Below the pieces are notes generated by a model, which was not told where the DNA came from, ran no database searches, and saw only the letters and a list, made by a program, of their open reading frames with translations. From a virus, in the IMG/VR virus record IMGVR_UViG_3300036931_000014, positions 1 through 33,402 of that record: a DNA stretch of 33,402 nucleotides. The stretch is one strand, 5' to 3'. The first letter of the stretch is position 1. Each line of letters begins with the position of its first letter. This document shows, piece by piece, positions 12,684-21,733 of the stretch. Position numbers and translations under genes: made by a program.

Positions 12684-14510
12684 GTGTCCTTCTCAAATTC
12701 GAACCGCGCCAAGCTGGCCTACCTCGCCGAGACCGCGTGGGCTTCCACGCCGTCCAGCGGGTCGCCGCGCGAGATGCGCATCAAGACCTCCAAGCTGACG
12801 ATCAAGAAAGAAACCAAGATGTCCGACGAAATCCGTGCGGATCGCATGGTTTCGTCCATCATCGAGGTTGGTGCGGCTTCCGAAGGCGAGATCGACTTCG
12901 AGTTCTCGGCTGGCGCAATCGACGACTTCCTCGCCTCGTTCGTCTACGGCGCGTGGTCCCGTCCGCAGACCATGGACTTCTGGGAAGGCAACGTCGCCGT
13001 CACCAGCACGTCCAACATCACCATTTCGTCCACCACGGACTACAGCGGCTATCTGGTCGCCGGTCGCCGCATCAAGCTGGAGGGCTTCAATACCCCGGCG
13101 AACAACGGCTACTTCGAGATCAGCGCCGTCGCTTTCGCGGGCGGTCTCACGGCCGTGACCGTCGTCGGCACCGCGCTCGTCGTGGAAGTCGCCTCCGCCT
13201 CCACCAAGCTGTTCGATGCCAACGACGTGATCGTCCTGAACAACACGGCGATCCGCTTCGGCACCGCCGGTGCGTCCGCCATCGACTCGAATGGCACCAA
13301 CGCTTTTGCGTCCGCCATCGCTGCCGGCCAGATCAAGGTCGGTCAGAAGCTCTACGTTGACGGTCTCGGCTTCGATGTCGGAACCGTGACGTACACTGCC
13401 GCCGCCGCTGTCGGAGACACGGTGTCGGTCAACGACGGTGTGAAGCAGGTCACCTTCGAAGCCGGCGGCTCGACGGTTGCTGGTCACATCGAGTTCAACC
13501 CCGGCGCAGACGAGACGGCGACCGCCGCCGCGCTTGTTGTCGCCATCAGCGCCGCCTATGCGGCTGGCAAGATCAACGTCACTGCGAAGTCCGCCCTCGG
13601 CGTGCTGACGGTGGCGAACCTTCAGGCGACCGGCGGTCACCTGTCGAAGGTCGAAGCCGGCGCGCTCGCCACGGTCGTGGACTTCACGGGCGGCGACGAT
13701 ACCCTGCGTGGTGTGTTCACTGTCACCTCTGCGGCGGACGATGTTCTCGGCGTGTCGCCGGCTCCGAACACGAACGCCAATGGCGCGACGAAGAAGGTCA
13801 CCATCAAGGGCTCCATGCTCCGCAATCCGGCGCGTCCGCAGGATTTCGTGGAGCAGTCCTACACCATCGAAACGTCCTACGAGGACGTGAACCAGTATTT
13901 CGTCAACAAGGGCCTCCGCGTCGGTCAGTTCGAGTTGGACGTGCAGTCCCGCGAGATCGTCACCGGCAAGATACACTTCAAGGGCGAGTCGATGGCGCGT
14001 TCGCCGTCGCAGACCTCGAAGTTCGACAACGCGCCGTACACCGCCAAGGTCTCGACTCCCGGTCAGATCATGTCGGCGACTACCAACGTGGGCAACATCG
14101 AGAAGAACGGCGTCCCGCTCGCAACGGCCATCAAGTCGATCACGATCAACGGCGACGCTGCGCTGCGTGAGCAGCAGGCGGTCGGTCACAAGTTCCCGGT
14201 CGGCATCGGCGTGGGCCGCTTCAAGCTGACGGGCAAGTTCGATGCGTACTTCGAGACGGGCGAAATGTTCGACCATTTCCTCGCGCACGATACCGTGTCG
14301 CTGTCGTGGTACTTCAAGGACCTCGACAACCAGCGATACGATGTCACCCTTCCCGCCATAAAATTGACGGAGGACCCGCTGTCTCCCGGCGGAATCGACC
14401 AAGACGTGATGGAGTCCATCTCGTGGGAAGCCCAGCGCGACCCGGCGACCAACTCCATCATCCAGTTCGACCGCTTCTCCTCGGTATTGGCTCCGGCGAA
14501 CGCCGCCTGA
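12684..14510 (+). CDS. major tail tube protein with large internal insertion, 608 aa
   Basis: It polymerises into the tail tube. The GTG start has TAGGAG seven bases upstream. Tube-like sequence is split: residues about 1-105 (RAKLAYLAETAWASTPSSG, IEVGAASEGEIDFEFSAGAI) and about 365-600 (VTIKGSMLRNPARPQDF, then SYTIETSYEDVNQYFVN, then SMARSPSQTSKFDNAPY). Between them are roughly 250 residues of Ala/Val/Thr/Gly-rich beta modules, including SGYLVAGRRIKLEGF and GDTVSVNDGVKQVTFEAGG, which are likely displayed on the tube outside. Tube proteins are usually a third to half this size. Own promoter P5 fits the high copy number needed. Confidence 0.78.
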   Translation: MSFSNSNRAKLAYLAETAWASTPSSGSPREMRIKTSKLTIKKETKMSDEIRADRMVSSIIEVGAASEGEIDFEFSAGAIDDFLASFVYGAWSRPQTMDFWEGNVAVTSTSNITISSTTDYSGYLVAGRRIKLEGFNTPANNGYFEISAVAFAGGLTAVTVVGTALVVEVASASTKLFDANDVIVLNNTAIRFGTAGASAIDSNGTNAFASAIAAGQIKVGQKLYVDGLGFDVGTVTYTAAAAVGDTVSVNDGVKQVTFEAGGSTVAGHIEFNPGADETATAAALVVAISAAYAAGKINVTAKSALGVLTVANLQATGGHLSKVEAGALATVVDFTGGDDTLRGVFTVTSAADDVLGVSPAPNTNANGATKKVTIKGSMLRNPARPQDFVEQSYTIETSYEDVNQYFVNKGLRVGQFELDVQSREIVTGKIHFKGESMARSPSQTSKFDNAPYTAKVSTPGQIMSATTNVGNIEKNGVPLATAIKSITINGDAALREQQAVGHKFPVGIGVGRFKLTGKFDAYFETGEMFDHFLAHDTVSLSWYFKDLDNQRYDVTLPAIKLTEDPLSPGGIDQDVMESISWEAQRDPATNSIIQFDRFSSVLAPANAA

Positions 14511-14515
14511 GTCTG

Positions 14516-15061
14516 ATGGACACATCCCGACCTGAAGTTGTGGCCGCAACAGGCGAGAGACCGGAGTCGGGCCGGGCTCTCGCCACCCTCTTCAAGACCT
14601 GTTCGCGGTGTAAGCAGGAACAAGCCGTCACCGACTTTCATCTGAAAGATGGAGGGCCACGAATCCATTCATGGTGCAAGTCGTGCAAGTTGGAAGCCTC
14701 TCGTGAGCATCGTGGCAAGCGGTATCAGGCGGAGATCACCTACGGAATTCTCGCCAACGCGCGCTCTCGCGCACGGCGTCTAAAACTTCCGTTCGATCTG
14801 ACGGAAGAAGACATCATCGTCCCGGACACCTGTCCTGTCCTTGGTATCCCCATCTTCAGGACTCCCGGAAAGAGGAGTGCAAATTCTCCCTCGCTTGATC
14901 GGCTCAATCCGTCAGCCGGTTATGTGCGCGGGAACGTCGCAGTGATCTCGGACAAGGCAAACCGGATCAAGACTGATGCGACGGCACAAGAGCTTCAGAT
15001 GGTCGCCACATGGGTGGTGGCATTTGAGGAAACCCCGACCACCAGTGCGTCAGAGGTTTGA
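14516..15061 (+). CDS. HNH-type homing endonuclease (recombination endonuclease VII-like), 181 aa
   Basis: A two-CxxC zinc-binding unit (C29-C32 and C54-C57, TCSRCK and WCKSCK) is followed by a helical linker and by CPVLGIPI (106-113) and SLDRLNPSAGYVRGNVAVIS (126-145), a signature of HNH endonucleases found as free-standing mobile genes in phages. It lies between tail tube and chaperone genes and is probably not structural. Base composition is visibly less GC-rich than the neighbours. The ATG at 14516 lacks a good Shine-Dalgarno sequence, so the start is uncertain. Confidence 0.75.
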   Translation: MDTSRPEVVAATGERPESGRALATLFKTCSRCKQEQAVTDFHLKDGGPRIHSWCKSCKLEASREHRGKRYQAEITYGILANARSRARRLKLPFDLTEEDIIVPDTCPVLGIPIFRTPGKRSANSPSLDRLNPSAGYVRGNVAVISDKANRIKTDATAQELQMVATWVVAFEETPTTSASEV

Positions 15062-15108
15062 GCCCGAACGCTACTTTCCCTGACATGCACGCATCCCGAA
15101 GATACAAA
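15055..15108 (+). promoter_or_regulatory. weak promoter-family copy P8 (tail chaperones)
   Basis: GGTTTGAGCC (15055-15064, 7 of 10 to ATTCTGGGCC) lies 22 bases ahead of TCCCTGAC (15077-15084, 6 of 8). The -35 would be CTGACA (15080-15085), spacer 17 and -10 TACAAA (15103-15108). The predicted start near 15115 is inside the first codons of the chaperone gene, so function is doubtful. Confidence 0.35.
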
Positions 15109-15110
15109 TC

Positions 15111-15518
15111 ATGGCAAACCTGAACGACATCTATGCATTCGACAAGGCCGCTTTCGAGGAAGGCGTCGTCGTCGCCCTCGGCAACGGCATCACCGTCAAG
15201 GTCCGCTCTCCGCAGTCGGCACATTCGCGCGCCACACGCAAGCGCCTCGAAGCTCCATACGCTGCGCTGACGCGCGGCGGGCGTGAGCTTCCGGAAGACA
15301 TCGCCGAGAACCTGCTGATTCAGCAGATGTCGCAGTCTCTCATCATGGGATGGGATGGCATCGAAGACGACAACGGAAAGCCGATCCCGGCGACTCCGAC
15401 GAACATCGAAGCGGTCCTCCGCAAGTATCAGTTCTTCCGCGATGACGTGGGTGGCGTGCTGGCAAATCGCGACACCTACAAAGCCCAACTGGCAGAGGCC
15501 GACATCGCAAATTTGTAA
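15111..15518 (+). CDS. tail assembly chaperone, short form (gpG-like), 135 aa
   Basis: Helps the tape measure protein fold and recruit tube subunits. Pattern includes GNGITVKVRSPQSAHSRATRKRLE, RELPEDIAENLLIQQMSQSLIMGWDGI (about 62-88) and NIEAVLRKYQFFRDDVGGVLAN; the LIMGWDGI plus xFRxxV layout is typical of chaperones in this position, just before the tape measure gene. It stops at TAA 15516-15518, directly after a slippery heptamer. The Shine-Dalgarno is weak. A minority of ribosomes should shift to produce the long form described next. Confidence 0.8.
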   Translation: MANLNDIYAFDKAAFEEGVVVALGNGITVKVRSPQSAHSRATRKRLEAPYAALTRGGRELPEDIAENLLIQQMSQSLIMGWDGIEDDNGKPIPATPTNIEAVLRKYQFFRDDVGGVLANRDTYKAQLAEADIANL

Positions 15519-15943
15519 GCTGGCTCGAAGATGCCCTCGCCCGTTCTGAACGTGGTGAGGGCTCCTCCTCCAAGGAGGAGTGGCTGTCGCAGCTTCGAGC
15601 CGAAGGGAAATTGAAAGGCGCTCCGAAGGAGACGCCCAAAGACGAGCAGGCGGAAGTTGCCGTGCCGTCACGGCTGCTTTGGGTGTTGAATTCTTTCAAT
15701 GCACTCTCGCGGACCCGTCATGTGAACGAAGCCGGCCCCATGCCGATCTCGTTCGCCGACGTGAAGGCATTCGCTGACCTCACAGGACTCATCGCCGAAG
15801 AAGACAAGCGCGATCTCGTCTTCTTCATGTCGGAGATGGATACCGTCTACCTCAAGCGCACTCACGCCCGCATCGCAAAGGGCCGCGAGGACGCCGAACG
15901 GAAGGCGAAGGCGGAAGCGGATCGCAAAAGACGGCGAAGGTAA
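15111..15943 (+). CDS. tail assembly chaperone, frameshifted long form (gpG-T-like), 277 aa
   Basis: A -1 shift at A AAT TTG (15509-15515) joins the 135-residue short form to a -1 frame that is open to TAA 15941-15943, adding 142 residues and giving 277. The -1 frame has no ATG near its start (only a TTG at 15611) and no Shine-Dalgarno, which supports expression by shift alone. The added T part includes PSRLLWVLNSFNALSRTR, a helical middle (ISFADVKAFADLTG) and a Lys/Arg/Glu-rich end. In lambda the G-T product bridges tape measure and tube; the same role is inferred here. The tape measure gene starts right after the stop. Confidence 0.78.
15509..15580 (+). promoter_or_regulatory. programmed -1 frameshift signal
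   Basis: Slippery heptamer A AAT TTG (15509-15515) with the zero-frame stop TAA immediately after it. A downstream hairpin starts 17 bases later: GCCCTCGCC (15533-15541) pairs with GGTGAGGGC (15554-15562), with inner CGTT/AACG pairs inside the loop. A second hairpin, CTCCTCCT (15562-15569) with AGGAGGAG (15573-15580), follows at once. The slippery site is of the X XXY YYZ class. Confidence 0.78.
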
Positions 15944-18900
15944 ATGCCAGAGACTCATGACATCCGGATCGTAGTAGACGCCTCGCAGGGCAAGCGCGAG
16001 TTGGCGTCATTCGACACTGCGCTCGGCAAGGTCTCGAAGACGCTTGGCGGATTGAACGTCCGATCCGGCGGCGGCTTCGAGCGTCTCGGTCAGCAGTTGG
16101 GTCAACTCTCCGGCGGCTTCGCCAAGCTCAAAGCTGTCTCCAATCTTGGTTCACTCGGCAAGGAACTCTCGGCGCTCTCCGCCGGGATGAATTCCTTGCG
16201 CGCACCGTCGTCCTCGACGATCTCCAATCTCAATGGATTGTCGAAGGCGCTGGGCAATTTCAAGGGCGTCAGCGTCAACAAGAACATTGGCGCGGAACTT
16301 TCGGCGCTCGGCAACGGTCTCGGCGCGATCAAGGTTCCGAACATCGAAGCGATCCGCCGCATCCCGGCGCTCATCAAGGAACTGAACAAAGCCGGTGGGC
16401 TGAAGGTCGGCACGACGGTCGCCGCCGATCTGAAGCTGCTTGGCGATGCATTCAAATCGTTCCGCGCGCCGTCCGATGCTTCGATCAAGCGCATCCCGGA
16501 ACTGCTGAACGTCCTGAAGGGCGTCAACATCAACAAGAACATCGCTCCCGCTCTCGCCGCCCTCGGCGCGGCGTCGGGCAGCATCCGCGCGCCGTCCGCC
16601 ACGGCGATCACCAATCTCGGCAAGCTCATCGCCACGCTCGGCACCGGCAACGTCGGTCAGGTCACCGCGATGGCGCACGCGCTGTCGCGCCTGAACGGCA
16701 TGAACCTGAACGTCGGTGGTGGTGGGCGGCGTCCGCCGGCAGCGAGCGGTGGAGGCACCACGCAGAAGGCCGGGATGTTCGACTCCGTGTCCAGCGCGCT
16801 GAAGAACATGACGAGCCATTCGCGAAGCGCGTCCGGCGAGATGCGCGGACTGGAGAACGCCTTCTCGGCGTCCTATCAGGCTGCCTCCATGTTCCGTACC
16901 GCCATCGGCGCGATCACGCTCGGCGAGCTTGCCTCAAGCGTTCTCGAAGCGGGCAACAATCTGCTGACCTTCCGCATCGCACTCGACTCGGTTGCGACCT
17001 CGAACACCGAGGTCGGCGAGCACTTTGGCTTCGTGAAGAAGCTCGCGGAAGAGACCGGCGGCAGCCTCGCCGAAATGATCCCGGCGTATAGCCGCCTCGC
17101 GGGCGCGATGCGTTCGCTCGGCAAATCGTCGCAGGATACGCAGGACACCTTTGGTGGCTTCCAGAAAGCCATGAGCGCCATGCACATCAATCCGGGTGAG
17201 CAGGCGAAGACCATGCGCGAACTCATGGAGACCTTCGCCATGGGTGGTGGTCACGCGACCCAGATCATGCGCGGCATGGCCTCGCATATTCCGTCCCTGA
17301 CCGGCGTCATCCAAGACACGCTCCACATCAACGGTGCGCAGCTTCGCAAGAAGTTCGAAGACGGCGGCATCAAGCCAGAAGAGATGGTGCAGATAGGCAA
17401 AGCGCTCGGCGAGAAATATGCAGCGGGCGTCGAAGAAGGTCTGAACCATTCGCAGGCTGCGATCAACAAATTCAAGAACCAACTCACGCTGTTCCAGCAG
17501 AGCGTGTTCGAGAACGGATTCGACTCCGGTCTTCGCTCGATGCTGTCTTCGATCACTGACACGATGAAGGGCCTTGGCGTCGAGGACATCGGCAAGAAAG
17601 TTGGAGAAGGCTTCCGTCAGGCGTTCATCTACGTTGGCGCGTTCGCGAAGCTTCTGATCGAACTCCGTGGACCGCTGCTGAACATCATCACGATGGCTGC
17701 TGGAATCGCTCTCCTCGGCACGGCGTTCAGCATTGCCGGTTCCGGCATCGGCTTTCTTCTGTCTCCGATTGGTAAATTGTCGATTGGCATCATGTTGCTG
17801 ATCTCGCAGTGGGACCTCCTGAAGTCCACGCTGTCCGGTAACAACGAAGGCTTCAACATCGGTGCCGCATATATCAAGGGTGTGGCGGAATCGATCTGGA
17901 ACGGCGACACTTCGCAGTCTCCTCTTGCGGCTGGCGAGAAGGCGGCGCGAGCCTACTATGAGGGCACGAAGAAGTCTGACCCTAAATCGGCTGGTGCTGA
18001 ATATGCAAAGAAGTTCTCGGAGGGCTCGTCCTTCCTCGGAGACCTGTTCAAGACGATCATGCCAGAGGCCGACTTCGGCAAGTTTGGCGTCGCCATGAAA
18101 GAGTTTCAGGACACCGTTAAGAAGCTTCAGGCGGACTCCGATCCGCATGGGTCAACGTCGCTGTCCGACAAATTCAAGAATGCCGCCGACGAGGCGCGCA
18201 AGCTGCACGACACGCTCGTCACGATGACGGGTGATGAAGAGAAGCTGTTCCAGAAAATCTTTCCTGCCGTGAAGGCGACGAAGGAGCTTGGCGACAACCT
18301 GAAGACCATCGACGCCATGCTCGGCAAGCGTCATCCGGGCGAGGACAACGACAAGAACCTGATCAAGCAGTCCGAGATCGACAAGCTGAAAGAGGTCGCC
18401 AAATACAACGCCATGGACACCAGCGCTCCGGCGACGGCGAAGATTCGTGACATGATGGAGACGTTGAAGATCGACGCCCATCTCGGCAGCAAGTCCGGCT
18501 ACAAGAACCATTGGGAAGAAGAGAAGAAGATTCTCGAAATCCGTAATGAGTTGAAGAAGAAGGGACTAGACCTCGACATTCAGGACGAGAGCGCGATCCG
18601 CAAACTCATCAAAGCGCAGCAGGAAGTCGCCAAGGGCGGCTCGAACGGTTTCACGCAGTGGGCGAACAGCGTGAAGTCCGGCACCGAGGTGATGAACAAC
18701 AACATCAAGTCGTCGATGGACGCTCTGTCCACCGGCATGTCGAATCTCGCCGTCAACGGTAAGGGCCAGTTCAAGAATCTCGGCACCGCGATCCGCGCGG
18801 AGTTGAGCGGCATCCTCAAGAGCATGTCGCAGAAATTCATCAAGGCCGGTCTCGACCAGATGATGTCTGGTCTGATCAAGGGCATCGCGGGCGACAAGCC

Positions 18901-20587
18901 GAACGCAAAGGTCACTGATGCGCTCTCCGCCGGGCAGTCGGCGCTCGACCGTCAGAACAAGAAGATCGAAGACAGCCTTGCCGAGTCCTCCAAGGTGGTG
19001 AACACCATGGCGGTTCAGGCGTCGGTCGTGAACATCAGCGGTATGGGCTCGCTTGGCACGCCTGCCGGTGGCACCTCGTTCGGTCTGAATGGCGTCAACG
19101 GTGCAACCGCCCCCACGTTCTCGTCGCGTCCGAACAGCTTCTCGGCTTCGGAGATGTCGCCCTATTACGCCGGGCAGAAGATGAGCATCGGAGAAGGTGG
19201 CATGTCCGCGTTCGGACCGGGCGGCAGCATGGTCAGTGGCGCACCGCGCATGTGGGGTGGTACAGACAATAAAGGTATTGTCGGTGGTGGTCTTGCGGCC
19301 TTCCAGTCGATCCCCGGCTACGGCATCGATCTGCCGAAGGTCGTTACGTCCACGGGCTTCGGCAACATTGGTGGAGGGGGTGCATCCACGTTCTCGTCGG
19401 AGGCGTTCTCCTATAATGCGTCGAGCATGGCTGATTTGATCAAGAAGCACGGTGGTTCCGATCAGGAAGCGCAAACGCTCGCCGCTATTGGTATGGCGGA
19501 ATCGCGCGGACGCCCCGACGCGCACAATACGAACCGTGAGACCGGCGACAACTCATATGGTTTGTGGCAGGTCAACATGCTGGACAAGATGGGTCCGGAG
19601 CGCCACAAGAAGTATGGACTGACAAGCAACGACGACTTGCTTAATCCGGACACGAACGCTCGCGTGGCGTTGAAGATGTCTCGCGACAGCAAAGGCTACG
19701 GCGACTGGGCCACCTACAACGACGGAAAATACAAGAAGTTCCTCCAACCCGGCGCTTCCTCGCCCGGTGTGGACATGACGCCGACCAACTCCATCACCAA
19801 GGCGGACCCGAAGCTCGAAAGCTCGATGGACAAGCTCTCGCAGAGCATGACCACCAAAGGCACCGGGATCAACGGCCTGACGAGCAGCACGAGCGCGATG
19901 ACCGTCAACGCCTCGTCCGTCAACGTGAACGGCGGCGGCGCGGGCGCGGGTGGACTGACTGGCACGACCGGACTGAACAGCACGGGCGCGGGTGGACTGA
20001 CTGGCACGACCGGACTGAACAGCACGGGCACCGGCGATGCTGGGGCAGCCGCTGCGCCGGCTGCTGACGCCGCCGGTGGTGGTGGCATGTTCGGAGGTCT
20101 CTCCAGCATGTTCAGCGGTGGCGCTGGCGGCATGGGCAGCATGATCATGCCGATGCTCGGCATGGGCATGACGCTCGCCGGGCTGCTGCTGAAGCGCAAG
20201 CACAAGCCGGAACTCAACCCGATGTGGCGGCAGCAGGTCGCCGCGATGTCGGAAGGCGGAATCACGGGATCGGCGGTCTCCCACGTCTCCGCTCCGGCTT
20301 CGATGTGGCATGGCGCGCCGCACTATGCCGAGGGCACGCCGAACACGTCCGGCGGCATCCCGACCATGTTGCATGAGAACGAGGCGGTCATCCCGCTCTC
20401 GCGTGGTCGCGCGGTCCCGGTCCAGTTGAACGGTGGCGGGGCCGGCGGCGAGGGTGGCAACACGACCATCAACAAGCTGTCCGTCAACCTTCAGGCGAAG
20501 GACCACGACAGCTTCCGCAAGAACTCGGCGCAGGTCGGGGCGGACATGTCGCGCGCCATGGGCCGCGTGGGAATGCGTAACGGCTGA
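15944..20587 (+). CDS. tape measure protein with lytic transglycosylase domain, 1547 aa
   Basis: Sets tail length and is injected with the DNA. The ATG directly follows the chaperone TAA. Residues about 1-250 carry four degenerate repeats of 41-47 residues (L-LG, RAPS/PN, I-RIP-L, N-NKN). The middle (about 290-560) is TP901-type (MSAMHINPGEQAKTMRELM). Residues about 575-625 are hydrophobic membrane segments. Residues about 1165-1270 form an SLT-type lysozyme-like domain (AAIGMAESRGRPDA, with catalytic Glu near 1186, and NSYGLWQVN). A Gly/Thr-rich linker with a tandem 42-base repeat and a second hydrophobic helix precede the C-terminus. The transglycosylase probably opens peptidoglycan during entry. 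Confidence 0.88.
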   Translation: MPETHDIRIVVDASQGKRELASFDTALGKVSKTLGGLNVRSGGGFERLGQQLGQLSGGFAKLKAVSNLGSLGKELSALSAGMNSLRAPSSSTISNLNGLSKALGNFKGVSVNKNIGAELSALGNGLGAIKVPNIEAIRRIPALIKELNKAGGLKVGTTVAADLKLLGDAFKSFRAPSDASIKRIPELLNVLKGVNINKNIAPALAALGAASGSIRAPSATAITNLGKLIATLGTGNVGQVTAMAHALSRLNGMNLNVGGGGRRPPAASGGGTTQKAGMFDSVSSALKNMTSHSRSASGEMRGLENAFSASYQAASMFRTAIGAITLGELASSVLEAGNNLLTFRIALDSVATSNTEVGEHFGFVKKLAEETGGSLAEMIPAYSRLAGAMRSLGKSSQDTQDTFGGFQKAMSAMHINPGEQAKTMRELMETFAMGGGHATQIMRGMASHIPSLTGVIQDTLHINGAQLRKKFEDGGIKPEEMVQIGKALGEKYAAGVEEGLNHSQAAINKFKNQLTLFQQSVFENGFDSGLRSMLSSITDTMKGLGVEDIGKKVGEGFRQAFIYVGAFAKLLIELRGPLLNIITMAAGIALLGTAFSIAGSGIGFLLSPIGKLSIGIMLLISQWDLLKSTLSGNNEGFNIGAAYIKGVAESIWNGDTSQSPLAAGEKAARAYYEGTKKSDPKSAGAEYAKKFSEGSSFLGDLFKTIMPEADFGKFGVAMKEFQDTVKKLQADSDPHGSTSLSDKFKNAADEARKLHDTLVTMTGDEEKLFQKIFPAVKATKELGDNLKTIDAMLGKRHPGEDNDKNLIKQSEIDKLKEVAKYNAMDTSAPATAKIRDMMETLKIDAHLGSKSGYKNHWEEEKKILEIRNELKKKGLDLDIQDESAIRKLIKAQQEVAKGGSNGFTQWANSVKSGTEVMNNNIKSSMDALSTGMSNLAVNGKGQFKNLGTAIRAELSGILKSMSQKFIKAGLDQMMSGLIKGIAGDKPNAKVTDALSAGQSALDRQNKKIEDSLAESSKVVNTMAVQASVVNISGMGSLGTPAGGTSFGLNGVNGATAPTFSSRPNSFSASEMSPYYAGQKMSIGEGGMSAFGPGGSMVSGAPRMWGGTDNKGIVGGGLAAFQSIPGYGIDLPKVVTSTGFGNIGGGGASTFSSEAFSYNASSMADLIKKHGGSDQEAQTLAAIGMAESRGRPDAHNTNRETGDNSYGLWQVNMLDKMGPERHKKYGLTSNDDLLNPDTNARVALKMSRDSKGYGDWATYNDGKYKKFLQPGASSPGVDMTPTNSITKADPKLESSMDKLSQSMTTKGTGINGLTSSTSAMTVNASSVNVNGGGAGAGGLTGTTGLNSTGAGGLTGTTGLNSTGTGDAGAAAAPAADAAGGGGMFGGLSSMFSGGAGGMGSMIMPMLGMGMTLAGLLLKRKHKPELNPMWRQQVAAMSEGGITGSAVSHVSAPASMWHGAPHYAEGTPNTSGGIPTMLHENEAVIPLSRGRAVPVQLNGGGAGGEGGNTTINKLSVNLQAKDHDSFRKNSAQVGADMSRAMGRVGMRNG
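19942..20025 (+). repeat. two perfect tandem copies of a 42-base unit in the tape measure gene
   Basis: Copies at 19942-19983 and 19984-20025 are identical and begin GGGCGCGGGTGGACTGACTG; a partial third start follows. They encode two 14-residue blocks of the type GAGGLTGTTGLNST in a flexible linker. As 42 is divisible by 3, gain or loss of units keeps the frame and would alter length of this linker. Confidence 0.85.
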
Positions 20588-20604
20588 ACCGGCCCGGAAT
20601 ATGG

Positions 20605-20633
20605 TTGACAGAATTCCTGACATGCACTAGGAT
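20605..20633 (+). promoter_or_regulatory. sigma70-like promoter P9 (tail-tip operon)
   Basis: TTGACA (20605-20610), 17-base spacer, TAGGAT (20628-20633). The ATTCTGGGCC element is absent, so this copy may not depend on the same activator. TTCCTGAC (20614-20621) inside the spacer resembles the family core but lacks a spaced -10. The predicted start is near 20640. Confidence 0.6.
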
Positions 20634-20641
20634 GCGCGTCA

Positions 20642-20659
20642 GGTTCGGTAACACGAACC
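20642..20659 (+). other. hairpin at the 5' end of the tail-tip transcript
   Basis: GGTTCG (20642-20647) pairs with CGAACC (20654-20659) around the loop GTAACA. If P9 starts near 20640, the stem-loop sits at the very 5' end of the mRNA, where such structures can protect against decay. Confidence 0.45.
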
Positions 20660-20677
20660 ACTCCCAGAAAGACCCTG

Positions 20678-21733
20678 ATGTCCCTCATCCGTATCGATGG
20701 CTTTGACACCTTCAGCAATACCACGGGTGATTCTCCGGCGTGCATTGCTACGTCGCAATTTTACACGATCTCCAACCTTCCCACCATCGTAGCTTCTGCG
20801 GATACTCGCTCTGGTGTCGGTCACGCCCTGCAAATTCAGTCAGGCCATGGAATGGGATTCGCGTTCGATCCGGCGGCGGACCTCGTGTTCGGCATCGCCT
20901 TCGTGTCACCCAGCTTTGGCGTAGGCGGTCTGTCCGCCCCGCATATCATCGCGGAGTTTTGCGCCGACAACTATCTTGGCGCGGTCTCCAGCTTGTTCCA
21001 ACTCACCACGAATCCTTCCGGAGCGTTGACGGCTCGCTTTGGCAGCGAGATTGCGATCTCGCCGGTGAACTCGATCTTCGCCTCGACGTGGCACTACATC
21101 GAAGGGCGCATCAAGTTCGCTCCGGACTCAACAGGCGCTGTCGAAATCCGTGTCGATGGTAACACCGTAATCACCTACGCCGGTCCGACCTCCGGCCCGA
21201 CAACCGGCGCAAACATGATGCAGATGTATCATGCTGGCGATCTCGCCGACTGGTTCGAAATCGACGATCTCTACCTGCTCCGCAAGGACGGTCTCGGTCT
21301 GACAGATTTCCTTGGCGATTGCGTCGTGCATTCGCTGATGCCGACCACTGACGCCGGTCCGAACGAGATGACGATGGTCGGTGGTGGTTCGACGCACGCC
21401 TCTTCGGTCAACGAGATCGGCCCGGACGACGACACCACCTACGTCCACTCGAACACCATCGGTCAGCGCGAATTCTACAACGTCAGCGCGATCCCGGCGG
21501 ACATCGTGGAAGTCCTCGCCGTACAGGTGAATGTCCGCGCGCGGAAGGACACTGCTGGCATCGCGAAGTTCAAGATCGGACTGCGCTCTGGTTCCACCGA
21601 GTCCTATGGACCTCTGAAGACTCCGCCGATTGCCTACTTGGGGCAGTTCGCAATCTGGGAGACCGATCCGGCTGGTGGTGTATGGACGAAGATTTCTGCG
21701 CAGGCGGCGCAGATCGGAATTCAGGTCGAGTAA
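20678..21733 (+). CDS. tail protein with concanavalin/LamG-like domain, 351 aa
   Basis: First gene of the tail-tip operon. Residues about 1-210 follow a LamG/concanavalin-like jelly roll seen in phage virion proteins: SLIRIDGFDTFSNTT start, GMGFAFDPAADLVFGIAF, and the marker TWHYIEGRIKFAPDSTGAVE followed by a VDG turn and DWFEIDDLYLLRKDG. The C-terminal 130 residues (LMPTTDAGPNEMTMVGGGST onward) form a second beta domain. The fold suggests carbohydrate or surface binding at the tail tip. Shine-Dalgarno is weak (AGAAAG). The next gene overlaps its stop (TAATG). Confidence 0.65.
   Translation: MSLIRIDGFDTFSNTTGDSPACIATSQFYTISNLPTIVASADTRSGVGHALQIQSGHGMGFAFDPAADLVFGIAFVSPSFGVGGLSAPHIIAEFCADNYLGAVSSLFQLTTNPSGALTARFGSEIAISPVNSIFASTWHYIEGRIKFAPDSTGAVEIRVDGNTVITYAGPTSGPTTGANMMQMYHAGDLADWFEIDDLYLLRKDGLGLTDFLGDCVVHSLMPTTDAGPNEMTMVGGGSTHASSVNEIGPDDDTTYVHSNTIGQREFYNVSAIPADIVEVLAVQVNVRARKDTAGIAKFKIGLRSGSTESYGPLKTPPIAYLGQFAIWETDPAGGVWTKISAQAAQIGIQVE

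Noticed and set aside
12693-14549. Long - strand open frame (about 618 residues) opposite the tail tube gene
   Set aside because: It is the antisense shadow of a clear tube gene, rich in Arg, Asp and Val from codon bias, and has no ribosome site or domain.
15611-15943. Independent gene starting at TTG 15611
   Set aside because: No ribosome site, a poor start codon, and the frame is open back to the slippery site; it is better explained as the frameshifted half of G-T.
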